DNA from: an uncultured Caryophanales bacterium
Lineage (GTDB): Bacteria; Bacillota_I; Bacilli_A; RFN20; CAG-826
Assembly (NCBI GenBank): GCA_947165725.1
Contig: CAMVBL010000013.1
Location: 1 to 21,525 of the forward strand
DNA length: 21,525 bases
Direction: 5' to 3'
This document shows, piece by piece, positions 13,264 through 21,525 of this stretch (position 1 is its first letter; every line of letters starts with the position of its first letter). Under the pieces are notes generated by a model that was not told where the DNA came from, made no database searches, and saw only the letters and a program-made list of their open reading frames with translations. A program made the position numbers and the translations under genes.

Positions 13264-14935
13264 TTTCTTTAATAACAGGTATGTCCACTTTGATTTCTTT
13301 ACGGTCATAAGTGACGAAACCATTCATCTCTTCTTCAACATCACTTAGTTGAGTATAGATGAATCCTGACATACCTTTATTCTTACAAGGTTTAATCTCC
13401 TCGTTAATAAATCTTATATATTCTTTTTGGAAGTCTTCTTTATTGTTAAACAGCAAGTAAATGAAGCCTTCCTTTTTCTTTGCTTCTTTTAAACGTTTAT
13501 CAAGGATATAAGCGCCACATTCGGAACAGACATATGCTCTTCCTTTGAGTTTGAATCTATTAGGTACTTTAACTTTCCATTTATAGATATGCATTGATTT
13601 AACATCGCTGCTACCTTGGTCATGCCATCCCGATGCATGGTCATAGATTCTAGTAGGATCAATAAGTTTAAGTTCTTGATAAATCTCTTTAGCATCAAAC
13701 TGTCCCCAGCCTTCATTAAAGATAGTCCAATAAACAATACAAGGACAGTTATAAAGTAAGTCGATAGTTTCCTTAAATTCGTTAAGTGCTTCTAGTCTGC
13801 CTTCTTCATTTTCTCTAAAGAATTTTTTGTATCTATGATCACTAATTTTATATCTCACAAATAGTGGAACTTGGTTGAGCCAGAAATCATATTTTGTGCA
13901 GCCATTTACAAAGTCTTGCCACACGAGTAAACCAAGTCTATCGCAGTGATAATACCACCTCATAGATTCAATCTTAATATGCTTTCTAGAAACGTTAAAT
14001 CCAAGTGACTTAATGAGGTTAATATCATTTATGTAATCTTCATCGCTATTAGGCGTTAATAAGCCATCTTGATAATAGCCTTGATCAAGAACACCTTTCA
14101 TAAAATAAGGCTTGTTATTTAAGGCAATAACTTTCATTCCTTTTTCATTTTTCATCAACGAAACTTTTCTCATCGCAAAATAAGAAGAAACTTCATCAAC
14201 ATCATTTGAAATAACGAATTCATAAAGGTATGGATCTTCAGGCGACCAAAGTCGCATATCTTTAATAGAAATAACGTTCTCTTTATCCGCTTCAATTTCG
14301 TAAATTTGATTTTTTAAATTGAGTTTTGCAGACTTATTGGAACTTTTAAAGCTTATTTTAACGACTTTTTCATCAATATCTGGAGTAATCTTTATTGATT
14401 CAATATAACCGGTCTTAACGCTCTCTAACCACACTGGCATATAGATACCAGATTGAGGCTTATACCAGATGCCTCCAGGATTCAAAGCTTGCTTGCCAGA
14501 AGAGTGATACGAACTATTCGTAGTGTCTTGAACTCTAACAATAATAGTGGCTTTATTGTTCTCTAAATATGGTTTGATATCCATTTCAAAAGGCAGGAAA
14601 CCACCAACATGTTTCATCACAAATTGGTCATTAATAAACACTTCTGCGATTTGGTCAACTGCTCCAAAGTGTAGTATAACTTTATCCTTAATAAATTCCT
14701 TAGGTAATTCAACCTTTAATTTATAGAAAAGATAGTCATCAGGAAGGACAGTTTTATTAACGCCGCTCTTAGGAACTTCAGGAGAAAAAGGCACTAAGAT
14801 TTGGCCATCAAATTTATTAGGAATTTTATCTTCTTTTTTAATGGCATATTCCCAATATCCGTTAAGGCAAATATAGGAATCTCTTTTAAACTGTGGACGA
14901 GGATACTCACTTAGTGGAATCATTGTTTCGCTCAT
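13247..14935 (-). CDS. glycoside hydrolase family 2 (beta-galactosidase/glucuronidase type)
   Basis: This 562-residue enzyme has no signal peptide, so it would act on imported sugar. Domain order is the GH2 one: a jelly-roll sugar-binding domain (about 10-170, including NGYWEYAI, FGAVDQIAEVFIN and NPGGIWYKPQSGIY), an immunoglobulin-like domain (about 175-265), and a TIM barrel (about 270-560). The acid/base glutamate is in FNEGWGQFD, and a nucleophile candidate is the glutamate of CSECGAY. It is compact, lacking the extra C-terminal domains of LacZ-size enzymes. The start is supported by an AAGGAAAGGAAAA stretch before the ATG. It overlaps the MFS gene by 29 bases and is the last gene of the operon. 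Beside a galactokinase-like gene, a beta-galactosidase role is favoured, but beta-glucuronidase or another beta-glycosidase remains possible. Confidence 0.87.
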   Translation of the reverse strand: MSETMIPLSEYPRPQFKRDSYICLNGYWEYAIKKEDKIPNKFDGQILVPFSPEVPKSGVNKTVLPDDYLFYKLKVELPKEFIKDKVILHFGAVDQIAEVFINDQFVMKHVGGFLPFEMDIKPYLENNKATIIVRVQDTTNSSYHSSGKQALNPGGIWYKPQSGIYMPVWLESVKTGYIESIKITPDIDEKVVKISFKSSNKSAKLNLKNQIYEIEADKENVISIKDMRLWSPEDPYLYEFVISNDVDEVSSYFAMRKVSLMKNEKGMKVIALNNKPYFMKGVLDQGYYQDGLLTPNSDEDYINDINLIKSLGFNVSRKHIKIESMRWYYHCDRLGLLVWQDFVNGCTKYDFWLNQVPLFVRYKISDHRYKKFFRENEEGRLEALNEFKETIDLLYNCPCIVYWTIFNEGWGQFDAKEIYQELKLIDPTRIYDHASGWHDQGSSDVKSMHIYKWKVKVPNRFKLKGRAYVCSECGAYILDKRLKEAKKKEGFIYLLFNNKEDFQKEYIRFINEEIKPCKNKGMSGFIYTQLSDVEEEMNGFVTYDRKEIKVDIPVIKEINESF

Positions 14936-16250
14936 TGATTTTCCTTTCCTTTCTAATCATGACAATGACTGGAATAATCGCTAAGGCAAAGATGATGCCA
15001 GTCGCGAAGAATAGCCATCTATTTGGAGGATAGACTGTCACGCCATATTCGTTTTGATAAGGATTACCACCTAAACGGCAAATAATCTCTGCTATAACCA
15101 TAGGACCAATAATCATTGGAATTAATACAGTAAAGATCATCCTGACACCTTGGAATAAACCAACTTCTTTAACTGGTGTGTAGTCTCTAACTTTAGCCCC
15201 TAATACTGCGGTACTAATTAAATAACCAGACATTAAGATAATGCCACCTATTATTAAACCAATTTGTGTTCCCATTCCTTGACCCGCTGGAATAGCAAAT
15301 ACTGTAATACCTCCAACAGCGCCAACAATAAGAGCGGGAATCATAATCTTATTCTTACCAATCTTATCCATGAATAAACCAAAGATAACGGTAATCGCAC
15401 TCGCAGTTAATAAAACAATACCTAAACTAATAGTGAAGTTAGTGTCAACAATGCCTAAGACATTTTGCACATATAAGATGAAGTAAGGCATGAATATTTG
15501 TAAACCAATATTAAAGACCATAAAGGCAACAAGAGTGATATATAAAACTGGATTAGCTTTAATCACACTTGGTCTAAAGCCATGAATAATATTCTTTAAA
15601 TAAGGTTCTTCTTTATTAGGATGAGTAACATCTTTAGGCGCTAAAAAGATAGAAACGATGCCAATTACTAAAGTAATACCACCAAAGATATAGAAGAATA
15701 AATCCCATCTTTTAGTGGCCCCATCTCCTACGTCAACAAATATACCTGCTACAACAATAACAGCGATTAACGCTAATAAAGGAAGAACAGATAAGACACT
15801 TTCTACTTTACTTCTATTCTTTTCAGTAGTGTTATCAGTAACAAAAGCATTAAATGCGGCGTCATTCGCCGTACTACCAAAGAATGTCATCACGCAGTCC
15901 ATAATGACAATTAAAGTACCGGCTAAAAAGACATTATGCGCGACTAAAGTTATAGAAGAATGAGGATCTAAGAAAGCAAAAGCAATAATAGATATGCCCC
16001 ATAATATATAACCAGTGGATATTAATAGTTTTCTTTTACCTAATCTATCACTAACTGCACCCATTAATAATGTTGTTAATGTTGCAGCAGCGGCGCTACA
16101 AGCGGTCATCACAGGAATAAAACCATATTCACTCGTGCAGTCAAAGACATAGACATTGAAATAGTTATTTTCAATAGCCCAGGCTAATTGACCAACAAAA
16201 CCAGCTAATATAAACATTAGCCATCTTCTTAGACCTATTTTGTTTTCCAT
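14907..16250 (-). CDS. MFS sugar transporter (SLC45/GPH-like)
   Basis: This 447-residue membrane protein has about twelve hydrophobic segments in two halves. The MFS signature loop DRLGKRK (68-74) between helices 2 and 3 is repeated as MDKIGKNK in the second half. The N-terminal GQLAWAIENNYFN segment is typical of SLC45/GPH-like sugar:cation symporters from Firmicutes. It probably imports the galactoside or related glycoside that the downstream GH2 enzyme cleaves. AGGAGG (16258-16263), overlapping the galactokinase stop codon, lies 7 bases before the ATG, and the intergenic gap is 12 bases. The C-terminus is short and polar, and its coding region overlaps the start of the GH2 gene by 29 bases. 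The transported sugar is inferred from the neighbours only. Confidence 0.87.
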   Translation of the reverse strand: MENKIGLRRWLMFILAGFVGQLAWAIENNYFNVYVFDCTSEYGFIPVMTACSAAAATLTTLLMGAVSDRLGKRKLLISTGYILWGISIIAFAFLDPHSSITLVAHNVFLAGTLIVIMDCVMTFFGSTANDAAFNAFVTDNTTEKNRSKVESVLSVLPLLALIAVIVVAGIFVDVGDGATKRWDLFFYIFGGITLVIGIVSIFLAPKDVTHPNKEEPYLKNIIHGFRPSVIKANPVLYITLVAFMVFNIGLQIFMPYFILYVQNVLGIVDTNFTISLGIVLLTASAITVIFGLFMDKIGKNKIMIPALIVGAVGGITVFAIPAGQGMGTQIGLIIGGIILMSGYLISTAVLGAKVRDYTPVKEVGLFQGVRMIFTVLIPMIIGPMVIAEIICRLGGNPYQNEYGVTVYPPNRWLFFATGIIFALAIIPVIVMIRKERKINERNNDSTK

Positions 16251-16262
16251 ACCTACTCCTCC

Positions 16263-17423
16263 TTATTTGATTTCGGAAGGTATCTGATTTCTAACATTAA
16301 CTATATGAACGTTTCCTTCTCCGTATCTTTCTTTCGTGGCAAGTAAAACGTTATTTAAAACTTTATTTGGAACAAGGGCGATAACAGAACCTGCAAAGCC
16401 TCCTCCATTAATTTTGACACCAGCTTCATTATTAGAGGCTTTCATAATTAATTCACAAGCTTCTAATGGCGAGCCTTCAATCTTATCGACATACATATTG
16501 TGTAATAAATTAGTGGATGATTCTCTTGATTCATTAATTAATCTAATCAGTGCTTGCATATCATTATTGCTAATTGCCTCATATGCTTCCCTAACACGTC
16601 TATTTTCACCATAGAAATGTAAGGCTCTCTCATAGGCTATTTCACCATAATTTGATATGCCGTCTTGCTTATTTTCAATTACTTTGGCTTCTTCAACATC
16701 TCTTAAATATTCCTCACCAAAATAGTGAGCAACTTTAAACATATCATCAGGAATTGCTTTATATAAATGGTCAAGACCAGCGTGACTACCACCTGAATTA
16801 ACAATGACAAAAGAATAATCATTTAATTCAACATTAAGTGATTTAACTATTGGGTTATTAATATCTTTAAAATCAATATAAACTAGACCACCATAGGCCA
16901 CACCTATTTGATCTAATAAGCCACACATCTTGCCATAATAGTTACGTTCAGCGAATTGGCTAGCTTTACATAAGGTCATTAAAGGAATTTGTTCGTCATT
17001 AAATAGCTTATTGATGGTTTGCGCCACTAATAATTCAAATGCCGCGCTGCTACTTACACCTGCGCCACCAGGAATCTGGCTCTTCATATAAATATCAAAG
17101 CCACCATATTTATATTTTTCACTTAAATAAGCGGCTATACCCCTAATTAACGCTGATGACTTACCAATCTCTTCTTCATTCTTTTCTAAAGATGCTAAAT
17201 CAATAGAAAAGCCACCAAAGCCTTCGCTATAAACATTAACGAATAAATCATTTCTAGCTTTAATTGCTGCGAATATTGATAAAGAACAAGTCGCCGCGAT
17301 GCATAAACCATGGTTATGGTCAGTATGATTACCTAATACTTCAAATCGACCGCCACAACTTAAATATAGTTCTGGTTCTTCTTTATATGTTTCTAAGAAT
17401 TTATTCTTGAGGTAGTTCTTCAT
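16263..17423 (-). CDS. galK: galactokinase-family GHMP kinase
   Basis: This 386-residue enzyme is predicted to phosphorylate galactose at C1 using ATP, the first Leloir step. GHMP motifs are in order: GGRFEVLGNHTDHNHG (24-39), the ATP loop IPGGAGVSSSAAFE (117-130), the catalytic-base region MCGLLDQIG with D171, and GGGFAGS (340-346). Classical galactokinases read GEHTDY at the sugar site. Here N32 replaces that glutamate, as in a Firmicutes subgroup with NHTDH, so the exact sugar is less certain. The gene overlaps popT by 23 bases. GAGGTG inside popT lies 8 bases before its ATG. No galT or galE is in the window, so Gal-1-P must be used by enzymes encoded elsewhere. It lies between the importer and the lipid-carrier protein in a single operon. 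Confidence 0.85.
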   Translation of the reverse strand: MKNYLKNKFLETYKEEPELYLSCGGRFEVLGNHTDHNHGLCIAATCSLSIFAAIKARNDLFVNVYSEGFGGFSIDLASLEKNEEEIGKSSALIRGIAAYLSEKYKYGGFDIYMKSQIPGGAGVSSSAAFELLVAQTINKLFNDEQIPLMTLCKASQFAERNYYGKMCGLLDQIGVAYGGLVYIDFKDINNPIVKSLNVELNDYSFVIVNSGGSHAGLDHLYKAIPDDMFKVAHYFGEEYLRDVEEAKVIENKQDGISNYGEIAYERALHFYGENRRVREAYEAISNNDMQALIRLINESRESSTNLLHNMYVDKIEGSPLEACELIMKASNNEAGVKINGGGFAGSVIALVPNKVLNNVLLATKERYGEGNVHIVNVRNQIPSEIK

Positions 17424-18408
17424 TTTCTTTCACCTCTAGTTGGGCTCTTTTTCTTTGAGCAACCACTAATCTATAACTTAAGAAAGCACACAGCGCTAAG
17501 ACTAAAATACCAATAATAATTTCTAACCACATTGGTAAGACTGGATGAATATTAACATTTGGATTATTACCATATTCTGGGTTCGCCCATGTTTGATAAT
17601 AATCAACGATATTAGAATTAGCGAATAACACTAAGATAGATCCAGCAATGAAGCCAATAATGACGAAGAATGTTTCTTTACGACATTTCTTTAATAAGAT
17701 GTTCATTATTTTAGAAACTAAAACCACACCGATTAAACAGCCAACAGCGAAGCATCCCAAAACACCAAATAGGGCACCTGTGTGCGAGAAATCACCTTGT
17801 TTAATCATTTCACTAGCCCAGCCTTTAACGTTATCCACAAGTGGTCTATAAAAGCCTAAGATTAATAAAATCAAAGAGCCAGATAAACCAGGAACAGTTA
17901 AAGCAACCGCGGCGACAGCACCTACTGGAATAAGTAATAAATATAACCACCAAGCAGGTTGAGGTAAGAATAAATCATTCACAGAGAAATGATTAAGGCC
18001 CGCAATGATATTTAAAACGCCTAATGCAATAACAAATAGAGCGCCTACTGCGATAAGTAAGCCATTTTTCTTAGTGATCTTTTCACCTTTAACTTCATCA
18101 GTAATGCCAGGGAAAGAACCAATTAAGAAACCAGCGAATGCACATATTAAAACAAACATTAAATATTCAAAGGCATAAGAGAAGATGATAATACATGCTA
18201 CTACCGCAACAAGAATACCTAATAGGATTGGAATTAATACTTTAATAGCCCAGCCAAACTTCTTTCTAAAGTTATTAACTGCACCAATGATATCTTCATA
18301 TACATGGAAGATGACCGCTATAGCGGCTCCTGAAACACCAGGAATCGCGGCTCCTGCACCGATGGCTAAACCAGCCACAAGTTTTCTAAACCATTCTTTA
18401 ATTTTCAT
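17401..18408 (-). CDS. popT: DUF368 membrane protein, PopT-type undecaprenyl-phosphate translocase
   Basis: This 335-residue polytopic protein has about nine to ten hydrophobic segments. The two family-defining re-entrant motifs are present, AIPGVSGAA (21-29) and TVPGLSGSL (171-179), one in each half. DUF368 members have been reported to return undecaprenyl phosphate, the lipid carrier for wall and teichoic acid precursors, from the outer to the inner face of the membrane. Length and motif spacing match the family. It is the first gene of a four-gene operon leading into galK, an MFS transporter and a GH2 glycosidase, an unexpected partner set. A -10 TATAAT ends 9 bases before the ATG, so the message is likely near-leaderless; only a weak AGG precedes the ATG. 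The charged C-terminal tail overlaps galK by 23 bases. Confidence 0.85.
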   Translation of the reverse strand: MKIKEWFRKLVAGLAIGAGAAIPGVSGAAIAVIFHVYEDIIGAVNNFRKKFGWAIKVLIPILLGILVAVVACIIIFSYAFEYLMFVLICAFAGFLIGSFPGITDEVKGEKITKKNGLLIAVGALFVIALGVLNIIAGLNHFSVNDLFLPQPAWWLYLLLIPVGAVAAVALTVPGLSGSLILLILGFYRPLVDNVKGWASEMIKQGDFSHTGALFGVLGCFAVGCLIGVVLVSKIMNILLKKCRKETFFVIIGFIAGSILVLFANSNIVDYYQTWANPEYGNNPNVNIHPVLPMWLEIIIGILVLALCAFLSYRLVVAQRKRAQLEVKENEELPQE

Positions 18409-18417
18409 ACCTAATCA

Positions 18418-18446
18418 ATTATACGAGACTTATTTATTGAAGTAAA
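18418..18446 (-). promoter_or_regulatory. promoter of the popT-galK-MFS-GH2 operon
   Basis: On the minus strand, TTTACT (18446-18441), 17 bases and TATAAT (18423-18418) form a fair -35 and a perfect -10. The -10 ends 9 bases before the ATG at 18408. No catabolite-repression (cre) site or other palindrome is evident nearby. Confidence 0.6.
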
Positions 18447-18472
18447 TAAAGTGCCTTTTTCTATCATTGTGA

Positions 18473-18478
18473 TATAAT
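18473..18478 (+). promoter_or_regulatory. -10 box of the pth-mfd promoter
   Basis: TATAAT ends 17 bases before the pth ATG, giving a leader of about 11 bases. No good -35 hexamer is seen at 16-18 bases, and no ribosome binding site precedes pth. Together with the popT promoter it makes an 87-base divergent promoter region. Confidence 0.5.
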
Positions 18479-18495
18479 AACACCACGAGATTTAT

Positions 18496-19050
18496 ATGAA
18501 ACTTATTGTAGGCTTAGGAAATCCAGGGAAAAAATATGACAAGACTCGTCATAATATGGGCTTTATGGCTATTGACCTTTTAGCGGATCAAGCAAAGATT
18601 GATATCGATAAAGAAGTATTCCATTCCTTGATGGGTAGAGGCAAGATTTATGATGAAGATTGTATCCTCATTAAACCTCAAACATTTATGAATCTCTCTG
18701 GAACAGCGGTGCAAGAAGTTGTTCATTATTTCAAGATTGAAATTGATGACATCATCGTTGTTTTTGATGACATGGCTTTAGAACCAGGCAGAATTAGAAT
18801 CAGAAAAGAAGGTTCTTCTGGTGGTCATAAAGGCATGCAAAACATTATTGATTGTTTATCAACCGACAAGATTAAAAGAATTCGTATTGGTATTGGTGAA
18901 CCTGGTGAATGGGACACTGTTGACTATGTCTTATCAAAACCACTTAAAGACGAACAACCTTTAATCGATGAAGCGATTGAAAACGCTGTTGGTGCATTAA
19001 AGGAGGCTATCAAGTCTGATTTTGATCGGGCGATGAACAAGTATAACTAA
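18496..19050 (+). CDS. pth: peptidyl-tRNA hydrolase
   Basis: This 184-residue cytosolic enzyme releases peptides from prematurely dissociated peptidyl-tRNA and is essential in most bacteria. All Pth signatures are present: LIVGLGNPGKKY with N9, the catalytic histidine H19 in RHNMGF, PQTFMNLSG (61-69), FDDMALEPG with D91 (90-97 region), and GSSGGHKGMQNI (106-117). Length is typical. It is followed 15 bases later by mfd, the order known from Bacillus (pth/spoVC-mfd), so the two are an operon. The start codon is fixed by the conserved N-terminal motif; no in-frame start further upstream fits the family. Confidence 0.96.
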   Translation: MKLIVGLGNPGKKYDKTRHNMGFMAIDLLADQAKIDIDKEVFHSLMGRGKIYDEDCILIKPQTFMNLSGTAVQEVVHYFKIEIDDIIVVFDDMALEPGRIRIRKEGSSGGHKGMQNIIDCLSTDKIKRIRIGIGEPGEWDTVDYVLSKPLKDEQPLIDEAIENAVGALKEAIKSDFDRAMNKYN

Positions 19051-19052
19051 TT

Positions 19053-19060
19053 AAGGAGGT
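19053..19060 (+). promoter_or_regulatory. full-match ribosome binding site that sets the mfd TTG start
   Basis: AAGGAGGT matches the 16S rRNA 3' end completely and ends 5 bases before TTG 19066. No in-frame ATG or GTG lies between the pth stop and this point, and reading from TTG gives the Mfd N-terminus directly. Confidence 0.85.
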
Positions 19061-19065
19061 ATAAA

Positions 19066-21525
19066 TTGAACCTTTTTAACAAGTTAAAATCTAATAGTGT
19101 TACCCCCCTCTTCCAAAGGAAATCGGGGCATTTTGTCGTTGATGATAATAATGGAATTGCCCTTTTAGTGGCCTCTTCCTATAAGAATAAAAAAGAACCA
19201 ATTCTTTTAATTACTTCTAATTTATATAAAGCGCAACAAGTATATTCCGCGTTAGTCTCTTTCTTAGGTAAAGATGATGTTCTACTCTTCCCAAGTGATG
19301 AACTAATTAGAGCGGAAACAATTGCCCAGTCTAAAGAAATGGCGGCCCACCGCCTATTTGTCTTAAATGAAATACTTCATAGAGATAATCCAATTGTGAT
19401 CGCTAACTTAGCAAGCGCTACTAGGTATTTACCTTCTCCAGAATTATTTAAAGAAAGAACTTTCACTTTAAAGAAAGGCAAACATTATCAACTAGAGGAT
19501 ATTAGAAGAAAACTAATTAAGGATGGTTATGCCTTAGTTAATAAAGTTGACCAATCATTACAGTTTGCCATCCGTGGCGATGTTTTAGATATCTTCTCCG
19601 TTAATAATGATAACCCTGTTCGTATTGAATTCTTTGATGATGAGATTGAAAGCATGAGATATTTTGATCTCGCTAAACAGACATCTATCGGTATGCTTGA
19701 TGAAGTCACTATCTTACCAGCGTCAGATATCTTATTTAATGATGAAGATTTAGCCAAAAGTGGTGAAAAATTATACGCAAATATTGAGAAAGATAAAGAA
19801 GTCATTGGATTGACACTTTTTGAAAAATTACGCGACACGGCTGATGATTTAGCCTTTATTTTGAGTGAAGGACAAGTCGATGAAAAGCTCTATAAATACT
19901 ATGGATTCTTAACTAAAGATCATTATTCAATTTTTGATTACTGCAAGGACTTTAAAAATATCTTTATCGACGCGAATGCAATTAAGAATTCTAATGATAT
20001 GTTACAAAGAGATTCTCACACATATTTAGATGAGTTATATGAAAACGGTAAAGCCTTATCAAGACTAGAAATCTATCAAGATATCAATCGTCTAGTAAAT
20101 ATGAATAATCATATTACAACTTCATCTTTATTAGATTCCCCATCTTCCATTTCTTTTCCAGTTAAAGCAGTTCCATTCCAGGCTAGTAAAAAAGCGGATG
20201 CGATAAATATTATCTTTTCCTATTTAAAAGATGATTATCAAATTGTTTTAGCCCTTAACAATAAAGAACATATCCATTTAGCACAACAAGTATTAGATTT
20301 CCAACACATTAAATACCAAATGGTAAATGATTTTGAATTACCAAAAGAGGGTAAAGTTGGTATTTCTTTAATTAACTTATCAAGTGGATTTGTTTTAAGT
20401 GAAGAAAAGATTGTTTATCTAACAAGCGCAGAACTATTTAATGAAAAAGTTAGAACCGCTAGATTTGATAATAGATTTAAAGAAGCCACAATTCTAAGAA
20501 GTTATGAAGAATTAGAGCCAGGTGACTATGTCGTTCATGAATATCAAGGCATTGGTCAATTTATTGCTCTTCAAACTTTAGAAGTAAACGGCACACATAA
20601 GGACTATTTAAAGATTGCTTATTGGGGCAATGAATTCTTATATGTTCCGGTAGTACAGTTCCAATTAGTTAGAAAATATTTAGGTAAAGAAGGTGCCGCT
20701 CCTAGATTAAGTCATTTACATAGTAAAGACTGGGAAAACACTAAGAAGAAAGTTAAAGCTAGAGTTAACGATTTAGCGGAACGTCTTATGCAACTATATG
20801 TTGAAAGAAGTAAAGCTCAAGGATTCGCTTTCCAACAAGATGATGAATTCCAACAAGAATTTGAAAATGAATTTGAATATCCATTAACTCGTGATCAAGA
20901 AAAAGCCTTAAATGATATTAAAAAGGATATGGAAAGTAGCGCTCCTATGGACCGCTTATTATGTGGTGATGTAGGCTTTGGTAAAACTGAAGTTGCCTTT
21001 AGAGCGGCTTTTAAAGCCATCCTATCTGGTAAACAAGTGGCTATTTTATGTCCAACCACATTATTAGCAAGACAACACTACGAACTAGCGTGTAAACGTT
21101 TTGCTAACTTTGATGTTAATATCGCGGTCTTTTCTAGACTAGTAAAAGCCTCTCAACAGACTAAATATATGAAACTCGTGGAAGAAGGAAAAGCCCACCT
21201 CATTATAGGCACGCATCGCTTACTTTCTAAAAATCTCCACTTCAATAACCTTGGTTTATTAATCGTTGATGAAGAACAACGTTTTGGTGTGGAACAAAAA
21301 GAAAGAATTAAAGAAATTAAGAAAGATATTGATGTCTTAACATTATCTGCCACACCTATTCCTAGAACACTTCAAATCAGTTTAATCGGTGTTAGAAGTA
21401 TGTCTAAGATTGATACTCCTCCACAAGATAGAATGCCAATCCAAACATATGTGACACCATTTAGATTAGATGTTGTTAAAGAATTAATTGAAAGAGAATT
21501 AGGAAGAAATGGACAAGTCTTCTTC
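19066..21525 (+). CDS. mfd: transcription-repair coupling factor Mfd (3' end beyond window)
   Basis: Mfd removes RNA polymerase stalled at DNA lesions and recruits UvrA. The 820 residues in the window cover most of a protein that usually has about 1150; the window edge truncates it within the helicase domain. Visible parts are the UvrB-like N-terminal domain (about 1-300, with LLFPSDE near 74 and RGDVLDIFS at 170-178), the CarD-like RNA polymerase interaction domain starting near 486 (GDYVVHEYQGIGQF), and the RecG-like motor with Walker A GDVGFGKT (634-641), DEEQ (735-738) and SATPIPRT (761-768). The N-terminal domain has no Walker A, as is normal for Mfd. Translation starts at TTG with a full-strength ribosome binding site 15 bases after pth. 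No frameshift is seen. Confidence 0.95.
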   Translation, partial: MNLFNKLKSNSVTPLFQRKSGHFVVDDNNGIALLVASSYKNKKEPILLITSNLYKAQQVYSALVSFLGKDDVLLFPSDELIRAETIAQSKEMAAHRLFVLNEILHRDNPIVIANLASATRYLPSPELFKERTFTLKKGKHYQLEDIRRKLIKDGYALVNKVDQSLQFAIRGDVLDIFSVNNDNPVRIEFFDDEIESMRYFDLAKQTSIGMLDEVTILPASDILFNDEDLAKSGEKLYANIEKDKEVIGLTLFEKLRDTADDLAFILSEGQVDEKLYKYYGFLTKDHYSIFDYCKDFKNIFIDANAIKNSNDMLQRDSHTYLDELYENGKALSRLEIYQDINRLVNMNNHITTSSLLDSPSSISFPVKAVPFQASKKADAINIIFSYLKDDYQIVLALNNKEHIHLAQQVLDFQHIKYQMVNDFELPKEGKVGISLINLSSGFVLSEEKIVYLTSAELFNEKVRTARFDNRFKEATILRSYEELEPGDYVVHEYQGIGQFIALQTLEVNGTHKDYLKIAYWGNEFLYVPVVQFQLVRKYLGKEGAAPRLSHLHSKDWENTKKKVKARVNDLAERLMQLYVERSKAQGFAFQQDDEFQQEFENEFEYPLTRDQEKALNDIKKDMESSAPMDRLLCGDVGFGKTEVAFRAAFKAILSGKQVAILCPTTLLARQHYELACKRFANFDVNIAVFSRLVKASQQTKYMKLVEEGKAHLIIGTHRLLSKNLHFNNLGLLIVDEEQRFGVEQKERIKEIKKDIDVLTLSATPIPRTLQISLIGVRSMSKIDTPPQDRMPIQTYVTPFRLDVVKELIERELGRNGQVFF

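Noticed and set aside
1..21525. Mycoplasma-type genetic code, CRISPR array, tRNA, rRNA or insertion sequence
   Set aside because: TGA acts as stop and TGG encodes tryptophan. No spaced direct repeats, cloverleaf-like sequence, rRNA motif, transposase or paired terminal repeats were found on reading both strands.

Overview
Low-GC, gene-dense DNA that looks like a chromosomal segment of a Gram-positive Bacilli-type bacterium, plausibly one of the uncultured, gut-associated, wall-bearing relatives of the Erysipelotrichales/Mollicutes. Supporting signs are TTA-dominated leucine codons, AAGGAGGT-type ribosome binding sites, the pth-mfd gene order typical of Firmicutes, a PopT-type lipid-carrier protein, and a MsbA-like heterodimeric ABC exporter. 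Tryptophan is encoded by TGG, and TGA is used as a stop (the AbiEii-like, MFS and GH2 genes), so this is not the Mycoplasma code. The taxonomic placement is inference. No rRNA, tRNA, CRISPR array, transposase, phage gene or replication origin is visible. No intergenic gap exceeds about 200 bases.

Layout from left to right. 1-114: intergenic, with a possible divergent promoter. 121-834: family 2 glycosyltransferase with a terminator. 917-2357: AbiE-type (type IV) toxin-antitoxin pair with codon use unlike its neighbours. 2351-3421 (minus): orphan SAM-dependent methyltransferase. 3510-5177: membrane-anchored protein with an internal duplication. 5174-9409 (minus): ABC exporter half 1, ABC exporter half 2 and a low-molecular-weight protein tyrosine phosphatase in one tight operon, driven by a near-consensus promoter whose spacer is a palindrome. 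9537-11750: UDP-galactopyranose mutase and a second family 2 glycosyltransferase. 11838-12353: six-helix membrane protein. 12544-13263: HTH regulator fused to a four-helix membrane domain. 13247-18408 (minus): popT-like, galactokinase-like, MFS transporter and GH2 glycosidase genes, all overlapping or nearly so. 18496-19050: pth. 19066 to the window end: mfd, cut off by the window.

Two themes tie genes together. First, surface glycan: Glf makes UDP-galactofuranose, the two GT2 enzymes could build glycans, and PopT would recycle the undecaprenyl-phosphate carrier. Second, galactoside use: MFS import, GH2 hydrolysis and GalK phosphorylation. PopT sits at the head of the second operon, which is the most unusual linkage here. 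At the level of gene expression, several operon-leading genes have a -10 box only 8-9 bases before the ATG and no convincing ribosome binding site, suggesting leaderless or near-leaderless mRNAs, while internal genes carry strong ribosome binding sites. Convergent gene pairs overlap by a few bases and place their terminators inside each other's coding sequence.

I found no clearly new multi-gene system. The strongest leads are the popT-led galactoside operon, the leaderless pattern, the promoter motif shared by glf and the HTH gene, and the duplicated membrane-anchored protein.
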